Counted from the stretch's first letter, positions 1 to 10,548 are shown. The stretch is DNA of 64,000 bases from Streptomyces cinerochromogenes (GCF_014648635.1 NZ_BMRM01000001.1:558001-622000), one strand, 5' to 3'. Made by a program: numbers and translations. The notes: a model not told the origin generated them from the sequence alone.

Positions 1-1170
1 GAGTCCGGGCAGCGCGGAGACGCCGGGCGGGCTGGCGCCGGCCGGGTTGGCGACGTGCTGGGTGCCGCCGGTGAGGGCGACGGCGCGTCGGTGGTCGCCC
101 AGGCCCGGGTAGGCGGCGGCGCTCGCGCCGCGGAGCTGGGCGGTGCCGTCGGTGGAGTCGATGCCTCCGGTGCGGGTGATCCGGAACGCCGGGCCGGTGT
201 CGGTGCCCTTGTCGCCCTTCAGGTACCGGTCGAACCAGGCACGCACGCGTGCCTCGACGCGGCTCGTCTCCATGTCGCCGCCGTCGTGTCCGCCGGCGAT
301 CCAGTCGACGTCGACGGGCGCGCCGTTCGCACGGATCGCCTTCTGGGCCGCGTCGGCCTGGTCCAGGGTGAACAGGGAGTCCGTCTGTCCCTGCACCAGC
401 AGGGTGGGCACCTTGATGCGGTCGCCGACGGCGGACGGCGAGCGCTCCTGGAGCAGTTTCCGGGCGGCCTGGTCCGGGGTGCCGGACTCGGCGACCCGGT
501 CGTACATCCGGCACAGCGCGGGCTGGAACTTCGCGCAGCCGCCGCCGGTGTTGAAGAAGATGCCGGCCCACAGCTTCTTGAACACGCCGTTCGGGAACAG
601 GGCGTCCGCGAGGCTCCAGTAGGTGATGGCCGGTGCGACGGCGTCGACCCGCTGGTCGTGGCCCGCGGCGAGCAGGGAGATCGCGCCGCCGTAGGAGCCG
701 CCGGCCACGCCCACGCGCGGGTCGCCGGGCTTGTCGAGCCGGACCTGGGGCTGCCGGGCCAGCCAGTCGACGAGCCGGGAGACGTCGGCGACCTCGCCCT
801 TCGGGTCGTTGAGGCCGATCTTCCCGGTGGAGCGGCCGAAGCCGCGCGCGGACCAGGTCAGGACCGCGTACCCGTCCCGGGCGAGGTCCTCGGCCTGCCG
901 GCGCATGTCGTCCTTGCTGCCGCCGAAGCCGTGCGCGAGGAGGACGGCGGGGTGGCGGCCGGCGCCGGCCGGGGTGAAGTACGAGGTGTCCAGGCGCACC
1001 CCGTCGACCGCCATGACCTGGTCGCTGCGGCGCACGGACCGTGTGTCGTCGGAGGCGACGGCCGCCGTCCACGTCCCGGCACCGGCGAGCACCACGACGG
1101 CGGCACCGGCGGCCAGGAGCCGGCGGGGCCGCCGCAGCAGGCTGCGCAGGGCGGGGGGTCGAAGATCCAT
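1..1170 (-). CDS. Secreted alpha/beta hydrolase (S15/CocE-like), C-terminus cut by window edge
   Basis: Reads from an ATG at 1170 off the left edge; 390 codons are present and the stop lies outside. The N-terminus is basic (several Arg in the first 20 residues), followed by a hydrophobic segment (about residues 18-38), so it is exported or membrane-anchored. After it come the alpha/beta-hydrolase landmarks: an oxyanion region LLAHGFGGS, a nucleophile elbow GVAGGSYGGA and a later WIAGGHDGGD that could hold the catalytic His. The order and the large lid insertion (PNGVFKKLW...) resemble X-Pro dipeptidyl-peptidase/CocE-type acyl hydrolases. The substrate cannot be told. There is no strong ribosome-binding site before the ATG, so the start is moderately sure. 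Confidence 0.8.
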   Translation of the reverse strand, partial: MDLRPPALRSLLRRPRRLLAAGAAVVVLAGAGTWTAAVASDDTRSVRRSDQVMAVDGVRLDTSYFTPAGAGRHPAVLLAHGFGGSKDDMRRQAEDLARDGYAVLTWSARGFGRSTGKIGLNDPKGEVADVSRLVDWLARQPQVRLDKPGDPRVGVAGGSYGGAISLLAAGHDQRVDAVAPAITYWSLADALFPNGVFKKLWAGIFFNTGGGCAKFQPALCRMYDRVAESGTPDQAARKLLQERSPSAVGDRIKVPTLLVQGQTDSLFTLDQADAAQKAIRANGAPVDVDWIAGGHDGGDMETSRVEARVRAWFDRYLKGDKGTDTGPAFRITRTGGIDSTDGTAQLRGASAAAYPGLGDHRRAVALTGGTQHVANPAGASPPGVSALPGL

Positions 1171-1414
1171 GCGTCAACGGTACGGGCCGCCACCGACAAG
1201 CGCTGCTGCCGTGGGGCGGAGCCGTGCGCCCTCCCCGGGGTGTACGGGCCCGTCCCGGCGTACTTCGCCCGTGGTACGGGCGGAGCGTTTCCTCACCACC
1301 GCCGGTCGCCCTCGCCGCCTGCCGCGGTGGGGGCGGCCGGGCGGGCGGGGCGAGGGAACGTGCACCGTGGTGACGTGGGAGTGCCGGGGCCGCGTCCGTA
1401 CGGGCCGCGGTGAC

Positions 1415-1463
1415 GCCGCCGCCCCCGGCACCCCACCTGGCAGGGGGTGACGGGGGCGGCGGC
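1415..1463 (-). terminator. Strong GC hairpin downstream of the APC permease
   Basis: Perfect 12-bp arms GCCGCCGCCCCC and GGGGGCGGCGGC (1415-1426 and 1452-1463) lie 40-88 bp past the permease stop. There is no T-tract, as is usual for Streptomyces. A second overlapping imperfect inverted repeat spans about 1374-1437. The rest of the gap 1171-1502 shows nothing else I can support. Confidence 0.55.
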
Positions 1464-1502
1464 TGCGGGCCGGAGGTGTCGGGGGAACACCCCGGCCGCG
1501 GC

Positions 1503-2966
1503 TCAGTCCCGGGCCTCGCCGGCGACCGGGGCGGGCGCCGGACCGGCCTGGGCCGGGATGTGCACGGTGCCCTGCGGAACCTGCGCGTCCTCCGGGATCG
1601 ACACCAGCCAGTGCGTCTCGCGGCGCGGGCGGAGGTACAGAGCCCAGTAGAGGGTGGCCGTGGCGGTGATGCCGCCGGTCCACAGCAGGTAGCTGCTCTC
1701 CTGCTGGGTCAGGATGTACGCCAGGACGGCGATGAGCAGGACCGGCACGGCGGGCCACAGCGGCATCCGCCAGGCGGCCGTGTGCTGGTGGGAGCCGCGG
1801 CGGGCGAGCAGGGCAGCGACCGCGACCAGCAGGTACATGCCGGTCACCGAGACGCCGGTGACGCCGTACAGGGTGTCCAGGTTGACGAAGCAGAGGACCG
1901 CGCCGGGGACGCCGACCGCGAGGGTGGCCACCCAGGGGGAGCCGAAGCGGCCGAGCTTGGAGAAGACGGCGTTGACCGGGCCGGGCCAGGCCTTGTCGCG
2001 GGCGGAGGCGAACAGGACGCGGGAGTTCTGGATGACCATGACGATGCCCGCGTTGATGATCGCGAGGGCCACGCAGAGGCTGACGAAGGTGCCGACCGCG
2101 GAGTTGGACCAGGCGGTGACCATGGAGCTGATGTCGCCGCCGGTCAGTTCCTTCAGGTCGGAGGCGCCCATGGTGATCGCGGCGACCGGCACCAGGATGA
2201 CCACGGTGGAGATGGCGAGGGTGGCGAGGACCGTGCGGGCGACGTTGCGGCGCGGGTTCTCCAGTTCCTCGGAGAGGTAGACGGCGGTGGAGAAGCCCTG
2301 GGTGACGAAGAGGGCGATGGCGAGGCCGGAGACCACCAGCATGGCCGTCACGGTGTCCGTGTGGCCGTGGGCGCCGGCCACCTGCATCGAGACCAGGCTG
2401 CCGACCCCGCGGTGGCCGTGCGAGAAGCCCAGCAGGGCGACGACGCCGGCGGCGATGACCTCCAGGACCAGGAAGATGCCGGTGATCCAGGCGTTGGCGC
2501 GCAGGTCGAGCAGGCCGGCGAGGGTGGCCAGCAGCATCACACCGGCGCCGGTCATGGACGGGTCGAGGTGGACGATCGGGGCGAGGTAGTCCGCGGTGCC
2601 CATCGCGATCACCGGCGGCACGATCATCACGACCAGCAGGGAGAGCACGAAGACGAGCCAGCCCGCGAGCCGTCCGGCCATCGTCGACACCATGGCGTAC
2701 TCGCCGCCCGCGCTGGGGATGAGGGTGCCCAGCTCGGAGTAGCAGAACGCCACGGCGATACAGAGGAGGGAGCCGATGGCGATGGTCAGGGCGGTTGCGG
2801 TGCCGAGCGAGCCGAACAGATCGGGGACGACCACGAAGAGCGTGGAGGCGGGGGTGACGCAGGACAGCGTCAGCAGGGTGCCGCCGACGACACCGATGGA
2901 GCGCTTGAGCCCCGGGGCGGGGGCCGAAGCGGTGTCTGCCACGGACTTCTGGAGCGTGTCGGTCAT
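1503..2966 (-). CDS. APC-superfamily amino acid permease
   Basis: 487 residues starting MTDTLQKSV, with about 12 hydrophobic segments from residue 25 onward. The first membrane helix reads GVVGGTLLTLSCVTP, and helix 3 carries the EYAMVSTMAGRLAGW region (about residues 90-105), as in AA_permease_2/APC proteins. It should move an amino acid, amine or related cation across the cytoplasmic membrane by coupling to H+; the substrate is not evident. In-frame codons extend upstream, but those residues are not membrane-like, and the ATG at 2966 puts the start directly before the usual hydrophilic N-tail. It stands alone on its strand, divergent from a lipoprotein gene, with a perfect palindrome between them. 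Confidence 0.85.
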   Translation of the reverse strand: MTDTLQKSVADTASAPAPGLKRSIGVVGGTLLTLSCVTPASTLFVVVPDLFGSLGTATALTIAIGSLLCIAVAFCYSELGTLIPSAGGEYAMVSTMAGRLAGWLVFVLSLLVVMIVPPVIAMGTADYLAPIVHLDPSMTGAGVMLLATLAGLLDLRANAWITGIFLVLEVIAAGVVALLGFSHGHRGVGSLVSMQVAGAHGHTDTVTAMLVVSGLAIALFVTQGFSTAVYLSEELENPRRNVARTVLATLAISTVVILVPVAAITMGASDLKELTGGDISSMVTAWSNSAVGTFVSLCVALAIINAGIVMVIQNSRVLFASARDKAWPGPVNAVFSKLGRFGSPWVATLAVGVPGAVLCFVNLDTLYGVTGVSVTGMYLLVAVAALLARRGSHQHTAAWRMPLWPAVPVLLIAVLAYILTQQESSYLLWTGGITATATLYWALYLRPRRETHWLVSIPEDAQVPQGTVHIPAQAGPAPAPVAGEARD

Positions 2967-3204
2967 ACGGCGGTTCCGATCGACTCGTGCGACTGAGAGT
3001 GGGGGGACGGGAGCGCTATCGCCTCCGGCGGATCGTCGTACGTTCGTCTTGTCCGCTCCCGGCGCTGCATAGAGAACCCCGACGAAAACCGCCACGTCAA
3101 TGGCCGTTTACCTTCGGAATCCGCAGCTCCGGGCGGCCGGTCGGAGTATCACTTTCACAGGTCGCAACGCCCTATAGACGCATCCATCAAGCCCAGGGCG
3201 AATG

Positions 3205-3225
3205 TGACCTTGGTTTCCAAGGTCA
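3205..3225. promoter_or_regulatory. Perfect 9-3-9 palindrome between divergent genes
   Basis: Arms TGACCTTGG and CCAAGGTCA flank TTT. The site is 239 bp upstream of the permease start and 190 bp upstream of the lipoprotein start. Length and symmetry fit a dimeric repressor site. The rest of 2967-3414 is unusually AT-rich for the window (including an A7 run near 3290) and holds no gene; it probably contains both promoters. Confidence 0.5.
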
Positions 3226-3414
3226 ACAGCGAGCAACCCCTTCGCCACCCGTTTCGTCCGCCCGGAACGGGAACCGCAGTCAACGTTTCAAAAAAATGTC
3301 AACCGTCCGCTATCCGGACGGGTAAACCGGTCGCGTCCATGTCATCGCTGGCCGATAGAGTGCGCCCCGCACAGCAGAGACACAGCTCTGGACACACGGC
3401 TCTCGGGGTGGGAC

Positions 3415-4269
3415 ATGACGAAGCGGCACACCGCCGCCTGGGTGGCATTCACGACGGCGGCGCTGGTCGCGGCCTCCGGCTGCGGGACGGAGAGCGCGAA
3501 GACGGCCGTGAAGGCGGTCGACAAGGCCAACACCAAGGCGATGGCGGCCCTGGCCCGGGCGACGGACCGGACGCAGGCACTGGGGTCGGCCGAGGTGCGG
3601 ATGACGACCGACACCGGCACCAGCGGCCCGATCGCCATGAAGGGCACCTACTCCTGGGGCGACGGCTACGTCTTCGACGTCCGGATGGACACCCGGGCCG
3701 CGAACATGCAGGCCGTGAACCACTCCCCCACGACACACGTCCTGTTCGTCGACGGGGACTACTACTACGACGTCGACCCCTTCCCCTCCGGCCCGTACCA
3801 GGGCAAGGACTGGATCAAGATCGACAGCTCCGTCCTCTTCGGGAAGAAGGGCGCCCAGGCCCTCAGCGGAGACAACGGCAGCCCCTCCGCCTCCATGAAG
3901 GGCCTGAAGTACGCCAAGGACGTCCAGAACCTCGGCACGCAGACCGTGAACGGCCGGCGCACCACGCACTACCGCGGCGTGATCGACAGCGCGCACATGG
4001 GCAAGCTCAAGGACGTCTACGGCGAGGGCAGCCCCATGAGCAAGGCGACCGGTGCGAAGTCGATCCTCATGGACGTGTGGGTCGGCCCCGACGACCTGCC
4101 GGTGCGGCTCAAGGAGAAGATCGGCGTCATGACCATCAGCATGGACTTCGACAAGTTCGGCAAGGCGGTCACCGTCAAGGCCCCGCCCGCCGCGCGGACC
4201 GCCGACCTCACCGAGGTCATCGAGAAGCAGCAGAAGCAGCAGAAGCAGCAGAAGCAGCAGCAGGGCTGA
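3415..4269 (+). CDS. Lipoprotein, LolA/LppX-like fold suspected
   Basis: 284 residues. A lipoprotein signal is clear: a basic MTKRH start, a hydrophobic stretch and the lipobox AASGC (Cys about residue 23), so it should be lipidated and face outward from the membrane. The body alternates short beta-type segments (ALGSAEVRMTTDTG, IAMKGTYSWGD, FVDGDYYYDVDP) like the half-barrel LppX/LprG/LolA lipid-binding proteins of actinobacteria; that fold is inferred. Distinctive is the C-terminal tail, about 14 residues made almost only of Gln and Lys and encoded by 9-bp tandem repeats (CAGAAGCAG) at 4222-4263. A likely partner is not visible; the next gene is convergent. Confidence 0.8.
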   Translation: MTKRHTAAWVAFTTAALVAASGCGTESAKTAVKAVDKANTKAMAALARATDRTQALGSAEVRMTTDTGTSGPIAMKGTYSWGDGYVFDVRMDTRAANMQAVNHSPTTHVLFVDGDYYYDVDPFPSGPYQGKDWIKIDSSVLFGKKGAQALSGDNGSPSASMKGLKYAKDVQNLGTQTVNGRRTTHYRGVIDSAHMGKLKDVYGEGSPMSKATGAKSILMDVWVGPDDLPVRLKEKIGVMTISMDFDKFGKAVTVKAPPAARTADLTEVIEKQQKQQKQQKQQQG

Positions 4270-4274
4270 ACGCG

Positions 4275-4327
4275 ACGGTGCCCCGCCCTCCCCTCGCGAC
4301 CCTTGCGAGGAGAGGGCGGGGCACCGT
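4275..4327. terminator. Bidirectional terminator between lipoprotein gene and mmsA
   Basis: A long hairpin with outer arms ACGGTGCCCCGCCCTC and GAGGGCGGGGCACCGT, continued by CCTCGC/GCGAGG, sits in the 70-bp gap between two convergent genes. Nearly every base of the arms pairs. Confidence 0.85.
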
Positions 4328-4339
4328 GCTGTCCGGCCG

Positions 4340-5842
<1,503 letters not shown>

Positions 5843-5857
5843 GCCCTAAGACTCCTT

Positions 5858-7735
5858 CTACAGATGGCGGCGTCGGGTCGAGACGTGCCGTTCGTACAGC
5901 TCACGTGCCGTGACCGCGGACGGTCGGGTCGCGGTCTCGGCCACAGGAACATCCCACCAGGCCTGCGCGGGAGGCGCGCCCGACACAGTGTCGGACGTTT
6001 CGGTCTCCACGTAGACACATGTGGGAGTGTCGGCGGCGCGCGCCTCCGCGAGCGCCGCGCGCAGGTCCCGTACGGTCTTCGCGCGCAGCACCCGCATGCC
6101 CAGGCTGGCCGCGTTGGCGGCGAGGTCGACGGGCAGCGGGGCGCCGGTGTACGTCCCCTCCTCGGTCGGGAAGCGGTAGGCGGTGCCGAACCGCTCGCCG
6201 CCCACCGACTCCGAGAGCCCGCCGATCGAGGCGTACCCGTGGTTCTGCACCAGCAGGATCTTGATCGCGATGCCCTCCTGGACCGCGGTCACGATCTCCG
6301 TCGGCATCATCAGATACGTACCGTCCCCGACCAGCGCCCACACGTTCCGCTCGGGTGCGGCGAGCTTCACGCCGAGGGCGGCCGGGATCTCGTAGCCCAT
6401 GCAGGAGTAGCCGTACTCCAGGTGGTACTGGTCCCGGGACCGCGCCCGCCACAGCTTGTGCAGGTCGCCGGGGAGGGAACCGGCCGCGTTGACGATGATG
6501 TCCGACTCGTCCACCAGCGCGTCCAGGGCACCGATGACCTGCGTCTGGGACGGCCGGACGTCCGGCTCCGCGGCCTCGAAGCAGGCGTCGACGCGCTGCT
6601 CCCAGCGTGCCTTGCCCTCGCTGTACTCGTCGACGTAGGAGTCGGCGACGGTGTGGCCGTGCATGACCAGCGCCTCGGTCAGTTCTCCCAGGCCGCTGCG
6701 GGCGTCGGCGACCAGCGGGTGGCCGGCCAGCTTGTGGCCGTCGAAGGGCGCGATGTTGAGGTTCAGGAAGCGGACGTCCGCCTTCTCGAAGAGGGTGCCG
6801 GAGGCCGTGGTGAAGTCGGTGTAGCGGGTGCCGACGCCGATCACCAGGTCCGCGGTGCGGGCCAGCCCGTCGGCGGTCGCGGTCCCGGTGTGGCCGATCC
6901 CGCCGACGTCCTGCGGGTGGTCGTGGGGCAGCGAGCCCTTGCCGGCCTGGGTGGAGGCGACCGGGATGCGGGTCGCCGACGCGAACTCCGCGAGGGCCTC
7001 CTCCGCGCGGCTGTGGTGGACCCCGCCGCCCGCGATCACCAGCGGCCTTGCGGCGGAGCGGATCGCCCGGACCGCCTCCGCCAGCTCGGTCGGGTCCGCG
7101 CCCGGCCGCCGTACGGTCCACACGCGCGTCGAGAAGAACTCCTCCGGCCAGTCGTACGCCTCCGCCTGCACGTCCTGCGGGAGGGCGAGGGTGACCGCGC
7201 CGGTCTCCACGGGGTCGGTGAGGACCCGCATGGCCTGGAGAGCTGACGGAATCAGCGCCTCCGGCCGGGTGATGCGGTCGAAGTACCTCGACACCGGGCG
7301 CAGCGTGTCGTTGACCGACACATCGCCCGCGTACGGCACCTCCAGCTGCTGCAGGACCGGGTCGGCGGGGCGGGTGGCGAAGACGTCGCCGGGCAGGAGC
7401 AGCACCGGCAGGTGGTTGATGGTGGCGAGGGCGGCGCCGGTGACCAGGTTGGTCGCGCCGGGCCCGATCGACGTCGTCACCGCGTGCGTGGACAGGCGGT
7501 TCGACTGGCGGGCGTAGCCGACCGCCGCGTGCACCATGGACTGCTCGTTGCGGCCCTGGTGGTACGGCATGACGTCGCCGTACTCGATCAGCGCCTGGCC
7601 GATGCCGGCGACGTTGCCGTGCCCGAAGATGCCCCAGGTGGCGCCGATCAGCCGCCGCCGCTCGCCGTCCCGTTCGGTGTACTGGGCGGCGAGGAAGCGG
7701 ACGAGTGACTGGGCGACGGTGAGCCGGATCGTCAT
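5858..7735 (-). CDS. iolD: 3D-(3,5/4)-trihydroxycyclohexane-1,2-dione hydrolase
   Basis: 625 residues. TPP-dependent enzyme of the acetolactate synthase fold that opens the ring of trihydroxycyclohexanedione to give 5-deoxy-glucuronate. Visible parts: the N-terminal pyrimidine-binding domain with GIFGHGNVAGIGQAL and SIGPGATN, a middle domain starting near RPLVIAGGGV, and the C-terminal pyrophosphate-binding motif VGDGTYLMMPTE ... QNHGYASIG. The ATG lies in an ATGA overlap with the iolB stop, which decides the start; the reading frame stays open further upstream but that part is the shadow of iolB. It is the fourth gene of the iol operon. Confidence 0.94.
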   Translation of the reverse strand: MTIRLTVAQSLVRFLAAQYTERDGERRRLIGATWGIFGHGNVAGIGQALIEYGDVMPYHQGRNEQSMVHAAVGYARQSNRLSTHAVTTSIGPGATNLVTGAALATINHLPVLLLPGDVFATRPADPVLQQLEVPYAGDVSVNDTLRPVSRYFDRITRPEALIPSALQAMRVLTDPVETGAVTLALPQDVQAEAYDWPEEFFSTRVWTVRRPGADPTELAEAVRAIRSAARPLVIAGGGVHHSRAEEALAEFASATRIPVASTQAGKGSLPHDHPQDVGGIGHTGTATADGLARTADLVIGVGTRYTDFTTASGTLFEKADVRFLNLNIAPFDGHKLAGHPLVADARSGLGELTEALVMHGHTVADSYVDEYSEGKARWEQRVDACFEAAEPDVRPSQTQVIGALDALVDESDIIVNAAGSLPGDLHKLWRARSRDQYHLEYGYSCMGYEIPAALGVKLAAPERNVWALVGDGTYLMMPTEIVTAVQEGIAIKILLVQNHGYASIGGLSESVGGERFGTAYRFPTEEGTYTGAPLPVDLAANAASLGMRVLRAKTVRDLRAALAEARAADTPTCVYVETETSDTVSGAPPAQAWWDVPVAETATRPSAVTARELYERHVSTRRRHL

Positions 7736-8571
7736 CGGTACCCCCCTGTGGTGTCGGTGTGGTCGGGGTGGAAGCAGATCCGCCACTCCCGGGTCTGTCC
7801 GGGGCCCGCCATGACGTTCAGGTAGTACATGTCGTGCCCGGGCTGGGCGATGGACGGGCCGTGCCAGCCGTCGGGTACGAGGACGGCGTCGCCGGAGCGG
7901 ACCTCGGCGAGGACGTCCGCCCCGCCCTCGCGCGAGGGGAACACCCGCTGGTAGCCCAGTCCGTTCGGCCCGTCGATCTCGAAGTAGTAGATCTCCTCCA
8001 GCTCGGACTCCTCGCCCGGCCGGTGCTCGTCGTGCTTGTGCGGCGGGTACGAGGACCAGTTGCCGCCCGGGGTGATCACCTCCACGGCGATCAGCTTGTC
8101 GCAGTCGAAGGAGTCCGCGGAGGCGAAGTTGCGCACCCGGCGGGCGCAGGTGCCGCTGCCGCGTTCCTCGACGGGGACCTCCGGCGCGGGGCCGTAGCGG
8201 GCGGGGAGTCGTCGCTCGCACTTCGCTCCTGCCAGGGCGAAGCGGCCTCCCGCGCCGGAGGCGATCTGGACCCGGGCGTCCCGGGGAACGTACGCGAAGT
8301 CGGAAACGTTCGCGAACACGCTCTCCCGGCCCAGGAGTTGGAACTCGCACTGCTCGGTTGACGCAGTTTCAATTTGTACGGTACATCCGCCTTCCAGCGG
8401 AAGCACGATCCACTCGCTGTCCCCGGCGGTGAACCCATGGCTGCCACCGGGCGCCAACTCGACCACCCTGAGGCTGCTGTGTGTCCAGCCGGCCTGCTCG
8501 GGACCGATGTCGACGGCGTACGGGGCGTTCGCGGCGGCGCCCCTGGGCAGATGCAGATCGGTGCTGGTCAT
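7732..8571 (-). CDS. iolB: 5-deoxy-glucuronate isomerase
   Basis: 279 residues, usual for IolB. Bicupin metalloenzyme converting 5-deoxy-glucuronate to 2-deoxy-5-keto-gluconate. Family hallmarks are GGNWSSYPPHKHDEH (metal-binding His cluster, about residue 175) and EEIYYFEID, then LVPDGWHGPS and MYYLNVMAGP in the second cupin. Translationally coupled to iolD by a 4-bp ATGA overlap, and 7 bp after the aldolase gene. Confidence 0.95.
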   Translation of the reverse strand: MTSTDLHLPRGAAANAPYAVDIGPEQAGWTHSSLRVVELAPGGSHGFTAGDSEWIVLPLEGGCTVQIETASTEQCEFQLLGRESVFANVSDFAYVPRDARVQIASGAGGRFALAGAKCERRLPARYGPAPEVPVEERGSGTCARRVRNFASADSFDCDKLIAVEVITPGGNWSSYPPHKHDEHRPGEESELEEIYYFEIDGPNGLGYQRVFPSREGGADVLAEVRSGDAVLVPDGWHGPSIAQPGHDMYYLNVMAGPGQTREWRICFHPDHTDTTGGYR

Positions 8572-8578
8572 ACGGCCC

Positions 8579-9526
8579 TCACAGCAGTCCTACGGCGGTG
8601 TCCACGGCGGCGGCCACATCGCCGTCCGCCGGGTACAGCAGCGAGCGGCCGACCACCAGGCCGCGCACGGTGGGCAGTCGGAGTGCGCCGCGCCACTTCT
8701 CGTAGGCGGCGACCTGGTCCTCGGGTGAGTCGCCGATGTCCCCGCCGAGCAGGACGGCGGGCAGCGTGGAGGTCTCCATGACCCGGGCCATGTCGTCGGG
8801 GTTCTCGGTGACCGGCACCTTCAGCCAGGTGTAGGCGGAGGAGCCGCCGAGGCCGGAGGCGATGGCGATGGACCGGGTGACCGCCTCGGCGGACAGGTCG
8901 TTCGCCACCTTTCCCTCCGGGGTGCGGCGGCTGATGAATGGCTCCACGAACACCGGCAGCCGACGCTCGGCCATGGCGTCGATGGCCCGGGCGGTGGACT
9001 CCAGGGTGGTCAGGGAGCCCGGGTCGGTGTAGTCGACGCGCAGCAGCAGTTTGCCCGCGTCGAAGCCGAGGCGTTCGATGTCCTCCGGGCGGTGGCCGGT
9101 GAACCGGTCGTCCAGCTCGAAGCTGGCGCCCTGCAGCCCGCCGCGGTTCATGGAGCCCATGACGACCTTGTGGTCCAGGACGCCGAGCAGGAGCAGGTCG
9201 TCCAGGATGTCGGCGGTGGCGAGGACGCCGTCGACGCCGGGCCGGGACAGCGCGAGGCAGAGCCGTTCGAGCAGGTCGGCGCGGTTGGCCATGGCGAGCT
9301 TGCGGTCACCGACACCGAGTGCGCCGCGGGCCGGGTGGTCGGCGGCGACGATCATCAGCCGGCCGGTCTCGTTCAGCAGCGGCCTGCGCGCCCGGCGGGC
9401 GGCGGCCTCGGCGATCGCCTCGGGGTGGCGGGTGCGGAGGCGGACGAGTTCGGCGACGTCCACGCGGGGGGTCCGGCCGCCCGAGCCTCCTTCGACATGC
9501 GTGCCCGTGACACGGCCGGCCCTCAC
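8579..9526 (-). CDS. Class I aldolase-like (Cgl0158 family), probable deoxy-ketogluconate-phosphate aldolase
   Basis: 315 residues from a GTG that overlaps the iolC stop (GTGA). Looks like a (beta/alpha)8 barrel: AADHPARGALG near the first strands, VLATADILDDLLLLG, KLLLRVDYTDP, PVFVEPFI and AYTWLKVPV, where the Lys is a candidate Schiff-base residue. Proteins of this type occur in actinobacterial iol clusters, where they are thought to split 2-deoxy-5-keto-gluconate-6-phosphate into malonate semialdehyde and DHAP, the step done by IolJ in Bacillus. Function comes from context plus family memory. A GAAGGAGG lies inside the first codons, so a start further downstream (GTG at the VDVAEL position) cannot be excluded. 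Confidence 0.8.
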   Translation of the reverse strand: MRAGRVTGTHVEGGSGGRTPRVDVAELVRLRTRHPEAIAEAAARRARRPLLNETGRLMIVAADHPARGALGVGDRKLAMANRADLLERLCLALSRPGVDGVLATADILDDLLLLGVLDHKVVMGSMNRGGLQGASFELDDRFTGHRPEDIERLGFDAGKLLLRVDYTDPGSLTTLESTARAIDAMAERRLPVFVEPFISRRTPEGKVANDLSAEAVTRSIAIASGLGGSSAYTWLKVPVTENPDDMARVMETSTLPAVLLGGDIGDSPEDQVAAYEKWRGALRLPTVRGLVVGRSLLYPADGDVAAAVDTAVGLL

Positions 9527-10473
9527 AGCACCGCTCCGGCGTCGAGCGCGGCGGCCACCTCGTCGGGGGTGGGCATCGCGGAGGAGCACTCCAGGCGGGA
9601 GGCGACGATGGCACCGGCCGCGTTGGCGTGCCGCATGACCGCCTCCAGGTCCCAGCCGGCCAGCAGGCCGTGGCAGAGGGAGCCGCCGAAGGCGTCTCCG
9701 GCACCGAGTCCGTTGAGGACGGTGACGGGCAGCGGCGGCACCTCGGCGCTCTCGCCCTGCCGGTTGACGGCGAGGACTCCCTTGGGTCCCTGCTTGACCA
9801 CGGCCAGCTCGACACCGGCGTCCAGCAGCGCGCGGGCGGCGGCGTGCGGTTCGCGCACGCCGGTCGCGACCTCCACCTCGTCCAGGTTGCCGACGGCGAC
9901 GGTGGTGTGGCGCAGGGCCTCGGCGTAGAAGGGGCGGGCGGTGCCGGGGTCGGCCCAGAACATGGGGCGCCAGTCGAGGTCGAAGACGGTGATGCCCGCC
10001 TTGGCCCGGTGGGCGAGGGCCGCGAGGGTCGCCGTGCGGCTCGGCTCCTCGCTCAGGCCGGTGCCGGTGACCCAGAAGATCCGGGCCTCGTGGATGGCGT
10101 CCAGGTCCAGCTCGTGGGCGTCGATCTCCAGGTCGGGGGCCTTGGGCTGCCGGTAGAAGTAGAGCGGGAAGTCGTCCGGCGGGAAGACCTCGCAGAAGGT
10201 GACCGGGGTGGGCAGGCCGGGGACGGGGGTGACCCAGCGGTCGTCGACGCCGAAGCCGCGCAGCGCCTCGTGGAGGTAGACGCCGAACGGGTCGTCGCCG
10301 GTGCGGGTGATCACGGCCGTGCGCCGGCCGAGCCGGGCGGCGGCGACCGCGACGTTCGTCGCCGACCCGCCGAGGAACTTGCCGAAGGACGACACCTGGG
10401 CGAGCGGGACACCGGTCTGCAGCGGGTAGAGGTCCACTCCGATCCGCCCCATGGTGATCAGGTCGTAGGCCAT
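9523..10473 (-). CDS. iolC: 5-dehydro-2-deoxygluconokinase
   Basis: 316 residues, PfkB/ribokinase family. The N-terminal MGRIGVDLYP and the substrate-side GKFLGGSATNVAVAAARLG are typical for IolC, and the C-terminal anion hole and base are in NGLGAGDAFGGSL. It phosphorylates 2-deoxy-5-keto-gluconate with ATP. First gene of the five-gene minus-strand iol operon, so the promoter must lie in 10474-10812. Confidence 0.93.
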   Translation of the reverse strand: MAYDLITMGRIGVDLYPLQTGVPLAQVSSFGKFLGGSATNVAVAAARLGRRTAVITRTGDDPFGVYLHEALRGFGVDDRWVTPVPGLPTPVTFCEVFPPDDFPLYFYRQPKAPDLEIDAHELDLDAIHEARIFWVTGTGLSEEPSRTATLAALAHRAKAGITVFDLDWRPMFWADPGTARPFYAEALRHTTVAVGNLDEVEVATGVREPHAAARALLDAGVELAVVKQGPKGVLAVNRQGESAEVPPLPVTVLNGLGAGDAFGGSLCHGLLAGWDLEAVMRHANAAGAIVASRLECSSAMPTPDEVAAALDAGAVL

Positions 10474-10538
10474 CGGCTTCCCTTCGTCGTGGCTCTCCCC
10501 GGCTTTCTAGTCCCGCACGGCGAGCGCTGTCAATATTT

Positions 10539-10548
10539 TGTCCAGACA
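10539..10548. promoter_or_regulatory. Palindrome TGTCCAGACA upstream of iolC
   Basis: A 10-bp inverted repeat in an AT-rich patch (10528-10550, which also contains TGTCAATATTTTG) about 65-75 bp before the iolC start. TGTC/GACA half-sites are the kind seen for GntR-type repressors of inositol genes in actinobacteria, so this is a candidate iol operator; no such regulator gene is in the window. Confidence 0.4.
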
